Positions 1 to 6,722 of a stretch of DNA of 12,184 nt are shown piece by piece. Each line of letters begins with the position of its first letter. The stretch's first letter is position 1. The position numbers and the translations under genes were made by a program. The notes under the pieces are model-generated. The model saw only the letters and a list, made by a program, of their open reading frames with translations. It made no database searches and was not told the origin of the DNA. Source of the DNA: an uncultured Bacilli bacterium. GTDB lineage: Bacteria; Bacillota_I; Bacilli_A; RF39; UBA660. The stretch lies in the NCBI GenBank assembly GCA_910585335.1, contig CAJUCU010000039.1:1-12184 (forward strand), written 5' to 3'.

Positions 1-546
1 TTTGCTGTTAGAAATAACCTAGGGGCTGAAGATATTTTTAGATCATTACTTAATTATAATAGTATCTATATACTCATGCTCATTTATTTTATTTTGTTAA
101 AGACTAGAGTAGGTAGAAGATATTTTAACTTTTTAAATATTTTAATTATTCTTATTTATTTTTTAAACACCTTTGCCTCTTTACTTACTGTATTTCAATC
201 GTTTGCCGTTTCTTCTTTGATTAATTGTGCACTAAATATCGTGATTCTTTTCTATGTTACTTATACATTTACGAAAGAAACGAAGTTTTATCGGGAAGTT
301 CATCTAGATAAAGTGCCTTTTGATGAAGTGACGAATGAATGGTACTTTTATATTATTGGTGTTTTGGCTGTTACACTGTTAGTTGCTGATTTTATTGTTG
401 TTGAGAATTTTCAATCTGTCGTATTATCTACTTTTAATTGTATTTATATCATTATGTTTTCTAGATATGTATTTCTTTACAATTGTCATTTAGAATATAA
501 TAAAAAGAAAAAAGAAAAAGTAAAAAAAGTGGAAGGTGATAAGTAA
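1..546 (+). CDS. Polytopic membrane protein of unknown function, 5' partial
   Basis: I do not recognise this family. The frame is open from base 1 with no stop. The first internal ATG (base 76) has no ribosome binding site before it, and the 25 upstream codons read as plausible protein, so the gene is best treated as truncated by the window edge rather than starting at 76. The visible product has about five hydrophobic segments: near SIYILMLIYFILL, FLNILIILIYFLN, LINCALNIVILFYVTYTF, WYFYIIGVLAVTLLVADFIVV and VVLSTFNCIYIIMF. It ends in a lysine-rich cytoplasmic-type tail (KKKKEKVKK). The stop codon shares one base with the start of the next gene, so the two are surely co-translated. An integral membrane protein is well supported; no catalytic motif is visible. 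Confidence 0.7.
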   Translation, partial: FAVRNNLGAEDIFRSLLNYNSIYILMLIYFILLKTRVGRRYFNFLNILIILIYFLNTFASLLTVFQSFAVSSLINCALNIVILFYVTYTFTKETKFYREVHLDKVPFDEVTNEWYFYIIGVLAVTLLVADFIVVENFQSVVLSTFNCIYIIMFSRYVFLYNCHLEYNKKKKEKVKKVEGDK

Positions 547-881
547 TGGATTTATTTGATCAAATAGATAAAGAAAAAGAAGAACTTCCGAAACTTCGTC
601 ATATTACGCAAGAGATGCAGAAACAGAAGTTAAATGGGTATCAGATTATTGCAGTTGTCACATTCATTGTTTTATTTATCGTTGGTATCATACTTGGTAA
701 TTTGTTTCCAGCATGTGAAGCGAGCAGTTTGTTTGGGACTTGTACAAAACGACAATTTAATTTGTCTCTTACTATCTTTTTCTGGTTTGCCAGTTTCCTA
801 GTATGTGTATTTTATTATGCACTTGGACATTTGATTTTTCTTTTATCTAGTATTAATGAAAAACTAACAAAGAGAAAATAG
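546..881 (+). CDS. Small two-helix membrane protein, unknown function
   Basis: A 111-residue protein I cannot assign to a family. Its N-terminal 30 residues are charged and soluble (DLFDQIDKEKEELPK), followed by hydrophobic segments at about residues 32-54 and 73-102, and a short basic tail. With both termini inside, the loop at residues 55-72 faces out. It carries Cys57 and Cys66, which could form a disulfide. The start is firm: GGTGAT at 535-540 sits five bases before the ATG, and the ATG overlaps the preceding stop by one base. The tight coupling suggests the two membrane proteins act together, possibly as a complex; that is inference. The 3' end runs into a probable terminator. Confidence 0.72.
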   Translation: MDLFDQIDKEKEELPKLRHITQEMQKQKLNGYQIIAVVTFIVLFIVGIILGNLFPACEASSLFGTCTKRQFNLSLTIFFWFASFLVCVFYYALGHLIFLLSSINEKLTKRK

Positions 882-914
882 GCTTTATTTATTCGATTTT
901 TTCTCTTTTTTTGT
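869..914 (+). terminator. Probable Rho-independent terminator of the membrane-protein pair
   Basis: AAAGAGAAAA (869-878) is perfectly complementary to TTTTCTCTTT (899-908), with a 20-base loop and more T residues after it. The 5' arm overlaps the end of the coding region. The stem is mostly A-U with a long loop, so it is weaker than the other terminators here. Confidence 0.4.
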
Positions 915-974
915 TTCTTATTTTGCAAGATTTTGAAAATTCTAGAAAATGTTTGTCAATTTCATGTATTTTTG

Positions 975-1003
975 TTGCAATTTAAAGGAATAAATGTTAG
1001 ATT
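975..1003 (+). promoter_or_regulatory. Putative sigma-A promoter of the HU gene
   Basis: TTGCAA (975-980) and TAGATT (998-1003) are separated by 17 bases. This predicts a start near 1010, just before a leader hairpin and the ribosome binding site. The -35 box is good and the -10 box matches 4 of 6 bases. Confidence 0.4.
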
Positions 1004-1010
1004 ATATATG

Positions 1011-1029
1011 TAAGCATCGTATGTGCTTA
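1011..1029 (+). other. Hairpin in the 5' leader of the HU mRNA
   Basis: TAAGCA (1011-1016) and TGCTTA (1024-1029) are perfect inverted repeats, extended by one U-G pair around a five-base loop. The hairpin would sit at the extreme 5' end of the transcript predicted from the promoter above, nine bases before the AAGGAGGT site. A 5' stem of this kind often stabilises an abundant mRNA; an operator is the alternative. Confidence 0.35.
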
Positions 1030-1054
1030 GAAAACATAAGGAGGTAAATTGATT

Positions 1055-1327
1055 ATGAAGAAAGTGGAATTAGTAGAAGCAGTAGCTGAAGCTGCTGGAC
1101 TTACAAAAGCAGATGCTACTCGTGCAATTGATGCAACTTTTGCAGAAATTACAAAAGCTCTTGCTAATGGAGATAAAGTACCACTAGTAGGATTTGGAAC
1201 ATTCTCAGTTTCAAAGAGAGCTGCTCGTGAGGGACGTAATCCTAAAACAGGTGAAACTGTTCAAATCGCTGCTAGAAATGCTGTTTCATTTAAGGCAGGT
1301 TCTGCACTTAAAGATTCAGTTAATTAA
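1055..1327 (+). CDS. hup: DNA-binding protein HU
   Basis: HU is the small dimeric nucleoid protein that bends and compacts DNA with little sequence preference. The 90-residue product has the full family length. The helical body (KVELVEAVAEAAGLTKADA) is followed by the signature GFGTFSVSKRAAREGRNPKTGE, containing the beta-arm and its RNPKTG tip; the proline in this arm intercalates into DNA. I place the start at ATG 1055 because a near-perfect Shine-Dalgarno site, AAGGAGGT (1038-1045), lies nine bases upstream. A TTG six bases earlier is only three bases from that site. The gene has its own promoter, leader hairpin and strong terminator, so it is a monocistronic unit, as expected for an abundant protein. 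The exact paralogue name (hbs, hupA or hupB) cannot be told. Confidence 0.97.
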   Translation: MKKVELVEAVAEAAGLTKADATRAIDATFAEITKALANGDKVPLVGFGTFSVSKRAAREGRNPKTGETVQIAARNAVSFKAGSALKDSVN

Positions 1328-1328
1328 T

Positions 1329-1354
1329 AAAAAGCCGTTTGGCTTTTTATTTTG
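1329..1354 (+). terminator. Rho-independent terminator of the HU gene
   Basis: AAAAAGCC (1329-1336) pairs perfectly with GGCTTTTT (1341-1348) around a GTTT tetraloop, followed by ATTTTG. It begins one base after the stop codon. Confidence 0.85.
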
Positions 1355-1364
1355 TCTAAAAAAG

Positions 1365-1373
1365 TGGTACAAT
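1365..1373 (+). promoter_or_regulatory. Extended -10 promoter of cca
   Basis: TGGTACAAT fits the extended -10 form TGnTATAAT with one mismatch. No good -35 box is visible at 17 bases. Because the HU terminator lies just upstream, cca needs its own promoter. Transcription would begin near 1380, downstream of the ATG at 1372, which therefore cannot be the start codon. Confidence 0.5.
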
Positions 1374-1389
1374 GGATATGGTGAAGAGT

Positions 1390-2484
1390 ATGTTGAAAGT
1401 TGCAAAAAAAATTTTAGAAGAAATTGAAGAGGCTGGGTATGAAGCCTATATTGTTGGTGGATTTGTAAGAGATTATCTTTTAGGAATACCCTCTAATGAT
1501 ATTGATATTTGTACTAGTGCGACTCCTAAAGAGTTAAAACAAATATTTCCTGATAGTGAAGTTCCTAAAGATGATTATGGTTCTGTTATTTTGATGAAGA
1601 AAAATATTCATTTTGAAATTACGACTTTTAGGCGAGAACTTGTTTATAAAAATCATCGTCAACCAGAGAAGATAGAGTATGTAAGAGAGTTATATCAGGA
1701 TTTACTTAGACGAGATTTTACTATTAATGCTATTTGTATGGATAAAGAGGGAAATATTATTGATTACTTAAATGGGAAGGGTGATTTAGAGAAAAGACGA
1801 ATTGTTGCTATTGGGGATAGTGATTTGAAGCTTTCTCAAGATGCTCTACGTATTCTGCGGGCAGTTCGTTTTGCGACTACTTTGGATTTTACTTTGGATG
1901 GAGCTTTATTTTCTTCTATTATTCAACATAAAACATTGTTAAGATCCCTTTCTTATGAGAGAAAAAGGGAAGAGTTAGATAAGATTTTTACTAGTAGTAA
2001 TGCGAAAGCAGGAATTGCTTTATTAATTGAGATGGGACTTGATGTAGAATTAGAACTTCCTCATTTAGCTAATATTCATTATACTGATTCTTTGATGGCT
2101 ATTTGGGCTGTTTTAGATGTTTTGGATTTGTATCCTTTTACAGCGAATGAGAAAGATTTGATTTCATCTATTCAAGAAGCTTCTTTGTGTCGTAATTTAG
2201 ATCCGTTTAACCTTTATAAATATGGACTTTATGTCAGTTCTGTTGCAGGGGAAATGAAGGGAGAATCTGCCCTTGAAATTGCCAAGGCTTATAATGCACT
2301 TCCTATTTATAGTAGAAGGGACATTGATATTAGTGGTGATGATATTTCTAAGGCACTAGGGCGTGAGCCAGGGGAGTATTTAAAAGGGATTTATGAAGAT
2401 TTAGAACGGGCTATTTTATATCATCATTTAGAGAATAAAAAAGAGGATATTCTAAAGTATTGTGTTTTCACTTATCAAGAATAA
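1390..2484 (+). CDS. cca: CCA tRNA nucleotidyltransferase
   Basis: This class II nucleotidyltransferase adds or repairs the 3' CCA end of tRNAs from CTP and ATP. The 364-residue product shows the head domain VGGFVRD (22-28), the metal-binding DID (37-39), RRDFTINA (107-114), the neck motif DALRILRAVRFA (151-162) and an ERKREE segment (190-195) in the region that selects the incoming base. The C-terminal body and tail are poorly conserved, as usual. I chose ATG 1390 because GGTGA (1380-1384) lies five bases upstream, as for other genes here. The N-terminus then matches the B. subtilis enzyme, and the in-frame ATG at 1372 overlaps a probable -10 box. No terminator separates it from dnaD. A poly(A) polymerase is the only close alternative and is unlikely in this group. 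Confidence 0.93.
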   Translation: MLKVAKKILEEIEEAGYEAYIVGGFVRDYLLGIPSNDIDICTSATPKELKQIFPDSEVPKDDYGSVILMKKNIHFEITTFRRELVYKNHRQPEKIEYVRELYQDLLRRDFTINAICMDKEGNIIDYLNGKGDLEKRRIVAIGDSDLKLSQDALRILRAVRFATTLDFTLDGALFSSIIQHKTLLRSLSYERKREELDKIFTSSNAKAGIALLIEMGLDVELELPHLANIHYTDSLMAIWAVLDVLDLYPFTANEKDLISSIQEASLCRNLDPFNLYKYGLYVSSVAGEMKGESALEIAKAYNALPIYSRRDIDISGDDISKALGREPGEYLKGIYEDLERAILYHHLENKKEDILKYCVFTYQE

Positions 2485-2496
2485 TACTTTTTGAGG

Positions 2497-2525
2497 TGGA
2501 AAATTATCTATTTTTGTAGTATTAT
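2497..2525 (+). promoter_or_regulatory. Possible weak promoter before dnaD
   Basis: TGGAAA (2497-2502), 17 bases, then TATTAT (2520-2525), predicting a start near 2532 just before the GAGGTGAT site. The -35 is weak, and read-through from cca is equally possible. Confidence 0.3.
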
Positions 2526-2546
2526 ATAAAAAATCGAGGTGATTAT

Positions 2547-3209
2547 GTGAATCCTAAAAAACTTACAGCTATATTTCAACAAGGGAATCTTGTAATCCCT
2601 CTTTACTTGTTTCAAAATTATCGGAAGTTTAAGATTTCCGTAGAAGAGTTTTTATTTTTAATGTATTTATATAATCGGGGAAGTCGAACATTACTGAATC
2701 CAGAACGGATTCATCAGGATTTGGGACTTGATGTTATGAAAGTGATGGAGTATATTGGATCGCTTAGTGATGCTCATTTATTGTCTGTTGATACCATTAA
2801 GAATGAGAAAGGACTTAGTGAAGATATTATTAATCTTGATGATTTTTATAGTAAGCTTTCGTCTATTATGACGAGTGATGTAGTAGCAGAAGATCACTCT
2901 AAGAGTAATATTTTTGGGGTGATTGAAAAAGAGTTTGGTCGAACCGTTAGTCCTATGGAATATGAGATTATTAAAGCTTGGCTTGATAATCATATGAGTG
3001 AGGAGTTAATTACTGAAGCATTAAAAGAAGCTACTTTTAATGGTGTTTCTAATCTTCGTTATATTGATAAGATTCTCTATGAATGGGAAAAGCGTGGTAT
3101 TAAAACGAAGGAAGATGTTATGAAGAACAAGATGCAATATCGCAAAGAGAAAGAAAAAGAGCCTGTTGCAGAAATATTTGATTATGATTGGTTTGATGAT
3201 GATGAATAG
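2547..3209 (+). CDS. dnaD: DNA replication initiation/restart protein DnaD
   Basis: DnaD is a Firmicutes primosome component that remodels DNA at the origin or at stalled forks and helps DnaB and DnaI load the replicative helicase. The 220-residue product has a winged-helix N-terminal region (about 1-105) and a DDBH2 domain (about 121-185). The latter ends in the signature Y-x3-I-x3-W: Tyr172, Ile176 and Trp180 in YIDKILYEW. A basic stretch (MKNKMQYRKEKEKE) precedes an acidic tail (FDYDWFDDDE), a layout also seen in other DnaD proteins. The start is GTG 2547, only three bases after a strong GAGGTGAT (2536-2543); no other in-frame start fits. It overlaps nth by eight bases. The dnaD-nth pair is conserved in Bacillus, which supports both calls. 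Confidence 0.93.
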   Translation: MNPKKLTAIFQQGNLVIPLYLFQNYRKFKISVEEFLFLMYLYNRGSRTLLNPERIHQDLGLDVMKVMEYIGSLSDAHLLSVDTIKNEKGLSEDIINLDDFYSKLSSIMTSDVVAEDHSKSNIFGVIEKEFGRTVSPMEYEIIKAWLDNHMSEELITEALKEATFNGVSNLRYIDKILYEWEKRGIKTKEDVMKNKMQYRKEKEKEPVAEIFDYDWFDDDE

Positions 3210-3825
3210 AGTAGAAATGGTAGAAAATTATTTGGATGAACTGCTTCCTAATCCACCGTGTGAGCTTAATTACAGTAAGGATTATGAATTTTTGCTTGCT
3301 GTTATGCTTAGTGCGCAAACTACCGATAAACGAGTAAATCAAGTAACGGCTGTTCTTTTTTCAGAGTATCCTACTTTAAAAGATTTAAAAGAGGCTTCTA
3401 GTGATTCTTTAGAATCTATTTTAAGACCACTGGGTTCTTTTCGAAAAAAGGCTCAGTATGTTCAGAAAATTGCTAGTGTTCTTCATGATGATTATCAAGA
3501 TATGGTGCCAAAGCAGAGAGAAGTCCTAGAGACATTACCTGGTATTGGTAGAAAGACTGTCAGTGTGTTTTTGAGTGAGCTTTATGATTTACCAGAGTTT
3601 GCTGTCGATACCCATGTTGAAAGAGTGAGCAAGCGCCTATCTCTTGCTAAAAGTGATGATGATGTGTTAGAAATTGAGAAAAAATTAAAGAGAAAGTTCC
3701 AACGTAATGAGTGGGGACGTCGTCATAAACAAATGGTTTTGTTTGGACGGTATCACTGTAAAGCGGTGAAGCCAGAGTGCGAGACTTGTAAACTTAGTGA
3801 AATATGTAAAAATGGTACTAATTGA
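3202..3825 (+). CDS. nth: Endonuclease III, DNA glycosylase/AP lyase
   Basis: Endonuclease III removes oxidised pyrimidines and cleaves the resulting abasic site in base excision repair. The 207-residue product carries the helix-hairpin-helix LPGIGRKT with catalytic Lys118, and VDTHVERV with catalytic Asp136. The 4Fe-4S ligands are Cys186, 193, 196 and 202, spaced C-x6-C-x2-C-x5-C exactly as in the family. LLAVMLSAQTTD (31-42) is the usual N-terminal signature. I placed the start at ATG 3202, inside the end of dnaD, because the distance to the conserved CEL and SAQTTD then matches B. subtilis Nth. ATG 3217 is possible, while the more upstream TTG at 3166 would add an implausible hydrophobic leader. 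There is no strong Shine-Dalgarno site, so translation probably depends on coupling to dnaD. Confidence 0.95.
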   Translation: MNRVEMVENYLDELLPNPPCELNYSKDYEFLLAVMLSAQTTDKRVNQVTAVLFSEYPTLKDLKEASSDSLESILRPLGSFRKKAQYVQKIASVLHDDYQDMVPKQREVLETLPGIGRKTVSVFLSELYDLPEFAVDTHVERVSKRLSLAKSDDDVLEIEKKLKRKFQRNEWGRRHKQMVLFGRYHCKAVKPECETCKLSEICKNGTN

Positions 3826-3840
3826 TCGTATCTTTTTTTT
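3814..3840 (+). terminator. Possible terminator of the cca-dnaD-nth unit
   Basis: GGTAC (3814-3818) can pair with GTATC (3828-3832), with one G-U pair, and is followed directly by eight T residues (3833-3840). The short stem overlaps the nth stop. Its position between convergent genes makes a terminator likely, but the stem is weak. Confidence 0.4.
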
Positions 3841-3862
3841 GTTTTAAACTTATATTTGGGTA

Positions 3863-3889
3863 TAAGAAAAAGGTCATTTTCATGACCTT
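3863..3889 (-). terminator. Rho-independent terminator of recU-PBP
   Basis: On the minus strand AAGGTCAT (3889-3882) pairs perfectly with ATGACCTT (3877-3870) around GAAA, a stable GNRA tetraloop, and is followed by TTTCTT. The PBP stop codon (3890-3888) overlaps the 5' arm. It lies back-to-back with the nth end. Confidence 0.75.
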
Positions 3890-6722
3890 ATGGTGTTTCT
3901 TCTGGTGGAGTAGGATCTTTACTTTCTGTTGTTATAATGGTTACAGGTACTGTATAATCTTTACCACTATATGTTACTGTACAATTAATGGAATTTGTTC
4001 CAGCACTGGTAATAGTAGATGGCATACAACCTTTTACCGTTGCTGTTACAGTAGAGCCATTATTTGTTACTTTGAAGTCTGACATATTTAGGCTTAAGCT
4101 GCCATTTATTAATTCTGTTGAACCAGTATAAGTTAACGCTAGTTTTACTTCTGGAGCTACGGTTTGTTCTTTTAACACTGTTGTAGCAGCGTTACCTTGA
4201 ATACCGCTATAACCTTTATATCCTGCTATTACTTTATAGGTTCCATATGGATCATTCGTTGCATATTCGAATTTTGTTTTTTCTGTAAATCCAATGAAGG
4301 TACTTCCGAAGTAAACATTATAACCGAAGGTATAGCCATCTACTTTTTCTGAAGGTTCAACTGCTGACCAAGTGATGATTGCTTTACCATCTTCATAGAC
4401 TACTTTTAGGTTTTTAGGAGCGTCTATTTTTTTTGTTTCTTCTGGTGCTTTATTTTTTGGTTCGTGTCCTTTTTTGAAATATTCATATACTACGTTTCCA
4501 GCACCACTGCCAGCTACTTGAGCAGGATTGGAACCAGAGATAATTGGTACTTTTTCCACACTACTTGGTTGTTTGAAAGGAATCTTGTCTTTTTCAAATA
4601 CCTCGTTTGCTAGTGCTCTAAATAATTTATCACGTTGGATTGTAGCAGGGACGTTACGTGAGACATAAGTGGAATCAATTTTTTGATATCCATACCACAT
4701 ACCGATTACCGTTTTCGTTGTATATCCAACTACCCAAGAGTCTCCGATAGCATCTGCAGGTAGACCGTTCGCACGGATTGTTTTCTCATCGTAGTTAGTT
4801 GTACCAGTTTTTGCTGCGACATCTTTAATGGTTGAGCCACTTAATTGGACATCTTGTAAGATGCTAGAAATCATAAAGGCAGTAGAGTCACTCATTGCTT
4901 TTTTCTTATTGGATTTATGTTCTTTTGTTTCGCCTGTATCGCGGAATTCAATTTTAGATACTGCATATGGTTCGTTGTAATAACCACCGTTTGAGAAGGC
5001 CGCATAGGCAGCACTCATTGTTAATGGGTTGACACCATTAAATGCGCCAAGGGAATGGGCTTCATGTAATTTACCATTTTCTATTTCTGGTTCAATGCCA
5101 AGGCCTGTTACAAATTCAATTATTTTTTTGTTATCTACTTGTTGGAATGCTTTTACTGCTGGAATGTTACGAGATAGGGCAAGGGCACGTCTCATACTCA
5201 TCGTTCCCATAAATTTTCCATCCCAGTTGTTGATTGATTTTCCACCAGTATAAGAATAAGGTTCATCAATGAATGGATAATAAGTATCCTCTTTGTTATA
5301 ACCATAAGTAGATGCGTTATTGTACTCTATTAATGGTGCATAATCGAATAGTGGTTTTGCCGTAGAACCAGGTTGACGATTCATTTTAGGACTTGCTGCA
5401 AAGTTAAATTCGTTGGCACCTTTTTTATTTCGACCAGCGCCGATTGCTAGAACTTTTCCACTTTCAGAGTCTAGAACAGATACACCTGATTGGACAACAT
5501 CATTTACCCAACTGTAACTTTCTCCATTCATTACACGATTTACGCCATCTTGTTTACTGCGGTCCATATTAGTATAAACTAAGACAGGGGTTACATATGG
5601 ATTTACTTTATATTTTTCTTCTAATTCTTGTACTACAGTATCAATATATCCTTGATATTCGTGGGCACCACTATTTGTGCTATTTGATTCTGCAGTTAAG
5701 GATTCTACTGGAATACTATTTGCTAAATCTTCTTCTTCTTTTGTAATATAGCCATGCTTTCTCATTAAATATAGTACTGTTTTTCTTCTTGCTGTTGCAT
5801 TTTTTGGATTAGCAGTTGGTCTATAGTAGTTAGGAGATTTAAACATTCCTGCTAAAGTTGCTGCTTCTGATAAGTTCAAATCACTTACTTTTTTATTGAA
5901 GTAGGCAAGGGATGCTTCTTCTACACCGTAGATATTTCCACCTAGGAAGTGGTTATTGACATAAAACTCGATAATTTCTTCTTTTGAATAATTTTTTTCT
6001 AGTTTAAATATTGCTAAATAAATATCTGTGAACTTACGAATAATTCCACTCATACCAGTTGACTCTGTTGAGGTGAAACTATTTTTAATTACTTGCATAG
6101 ATAGGGTAGAAGCTCCACCTGCATCACTATTTCCAGCTAATTGACCAAGGGATGCTTTTAAGAAACGTGGGGCGTCAAATCCATTGTGTTGGAAGAATCT
6201 AGAATCTTCTGTTGCTACAATAGCATCTACTAATACTTGAGGAAGTTCATCATACGTTATTTTCTCTCTACGTTCAGAACCTAATTTTATTATTTCTTTA
6301 TTATCCTTATCATAAAGAATAGATACTTCTGGTTTATCTAGACGCTTTGGATCAAAACTTGGTGCTTTTATTGTAATATAGATTAAAAATGCCGAGAGCA
6401 TGATTAAACATAAAATACCTAGAGTTAGACAAATAATTAAAATAATATTTACAATTTTTTTCTGTTTCTTTTTATTTTTTACTTTATCTAGTAGTCTTGC
6501 AATTCCTAGAATGATTAATATTCCAACTGCTGTAAAGACAGTAAATAATAATCCTAGATTGATATAACATAAAACTAATAACAAGATAAAGGCAATTAGA
6601 CAGATTATCATTGTTTTTTTTGATGTTTCTTTCTTTGTCACTTTCTTTTCTTTGAAATCACTTTTTTTATAAGTCTTTGTTTTACTCATATCATTACTGT
6701 TATTTTTTTTCTTTTGAGCCAT
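3888..6722 (-). CDS. ponA: Class A penicillin-binding protein (PBP1 type)
   Basis: A bifunctional enzyme that polymerises lipid II and cross-links peptidoglycan outside the membrane. The 944 residues comprise a lysine-rich cytoplasmic tail (1-37), hydrophobic segments at about 38-54, 56-77 and 90-118, and a GT51 glycosyltransferase domain (about 130-320) with TEDSRFFQHNG (catalytic Glu172), GGASTLSMQVIKN (202-214) and RKFTD (229-233). The transpeptidase domain (about 410-705) has Ser453-T-A-Lys456, Ser517-R-N519 and Lys638-T-G. A C-terminal extension holds a fibronectin III-like domain (about 767-850) and a second beta-rich Ig-like domain (about 856-932). ATG 6722 directly follows the recU stop, and its GGAGGT site (6735-6730) lies within recU, so the two are co-translated. 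Odd points: Asp233 where a catalytic Glu is usual, and no arginine in the cytoplasmic tail. The symbol follows the recU-ponA order of Bacillus. Confidence 0.95.
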   Translation of the reverse strand: MAQKKKNNSNDMSKTKTYKKSDFKEKKVTKKETSKKTMIICLIAFILLLVLCYINLGLLFTVFTAVGILIILGIARLLDKVKNKKKQKKIVNIILIICLTLGILCLIMLSAFLIYITIKAPSFDPKRLDKPEVSILYDKDNKEIIKLGSERREKITYDELPQVLVDAIVATEDSRFFQHNGFDAPRFLKASLGQLAGNSDAGGASTLSMQVIKNSFTSTESTGMSGIIRKFTDIYLAIFKLEKNYSKEEIIEFYVNNHFLGGNIYGVEEASLAYFNKKVSDLNLSEAATLAGMFKSPNYYRPTANPKNATARRKTVLYLMRKHGYITKEEEDLANSIPVESLTAESNSTNSGAHEYQGYIDTVVQELEEKYKVNPYVTPVLVYTNMDRSKQDGVNRVMNGESYSWVNDVVQSGVSVLDSESGKVLAIGAGRNKKGANEFNFAASPKMNRQPGSTAKPLFDYAPLIEYNNASTYGYNKEDTYYPFIDEPYSYTGGKSINNWDGKFMGTMSMRRALALSRNIPAVKAFQQVDNKKIIEFVTGLGIEPEIENGKLHEAHSLGAFNGVNPLTMSAAYAAFSNGGYYNEPYAVSKIEFRDTGETKEHKSNKKKAMSDSTAFMISSILQDVQLSGSTIKDVAAKTGTTNYDEKTIRANGLPADAIGDSWVVGYTTKTVIGMWYGYQKIDSTYVSRNVPATIQRDKLFRALANEVFEKDKIPFKQPSSVEKVPIISGSNPAQVAGSGAGNVVYEYFKKGHEPKNKAPEETKKIDAPKNLKVVYEDGKAIITWSAVEPSEKVDGYTFGYNVYFGSTFIGFTEKTKFEYATNDPYGTYKVIAGYKGYSGIQGNAATTVLKEQTVAPEVKLALTYTGSTELINGSLSLNMSDFKVTNNGSTVTATVKGCMPSTITSAGTNSINCTVTYSGKDYTVPVTIITTESKDPTPPEETP

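Noticed and set aside
76..546. Reading the first membrane protein as a complete gene starting at ATG 76
   Set aside because: There is no ribosome binding site before this ATG and the frame stays open to base 1, so the gene is more likely cut by the window edge.
941..960. Near-palindrome around TTCTAGAA upstream of the HU promoter
   Set aside because: It is short, very AT-rich and not placed to affect the promoter clearly; no support beyond the sequence.
1194..1427. Plus-strand open frame across the end of HU and start of cca
   Set aside because: It lies in a different frame within HU, crosses the terminator and has no protein-like features; a shadow.
2481..2525. ATAATACT / AGTATTAT inverted repeat between cca and dnaD as a terminator
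   Set aside because: The stem is entirely A-U apart from one G-C pair, the loop is 29 bases and no T run follows; likely chance in AT-rich DNA.
2778..3342. Minus-strand open frames opposite dnaD and nth
   Set aside because: They oppose well-identified genes, lack ribosome binding sites and have noise-like composition.
3822..4082. Plus-strand open frame antisense to the PBP C-terminus
   Set aside because: Its Cys/Trp/Phe-rich translation is typical of reverse-strand noise and the PBP domain on the other strand is convincing.
5029..5253. Plus-strand frame opposite the PBP transpeptidase domain
   Set aside because: It is antisense to conserved transpeptidase motifs and has no start signals.
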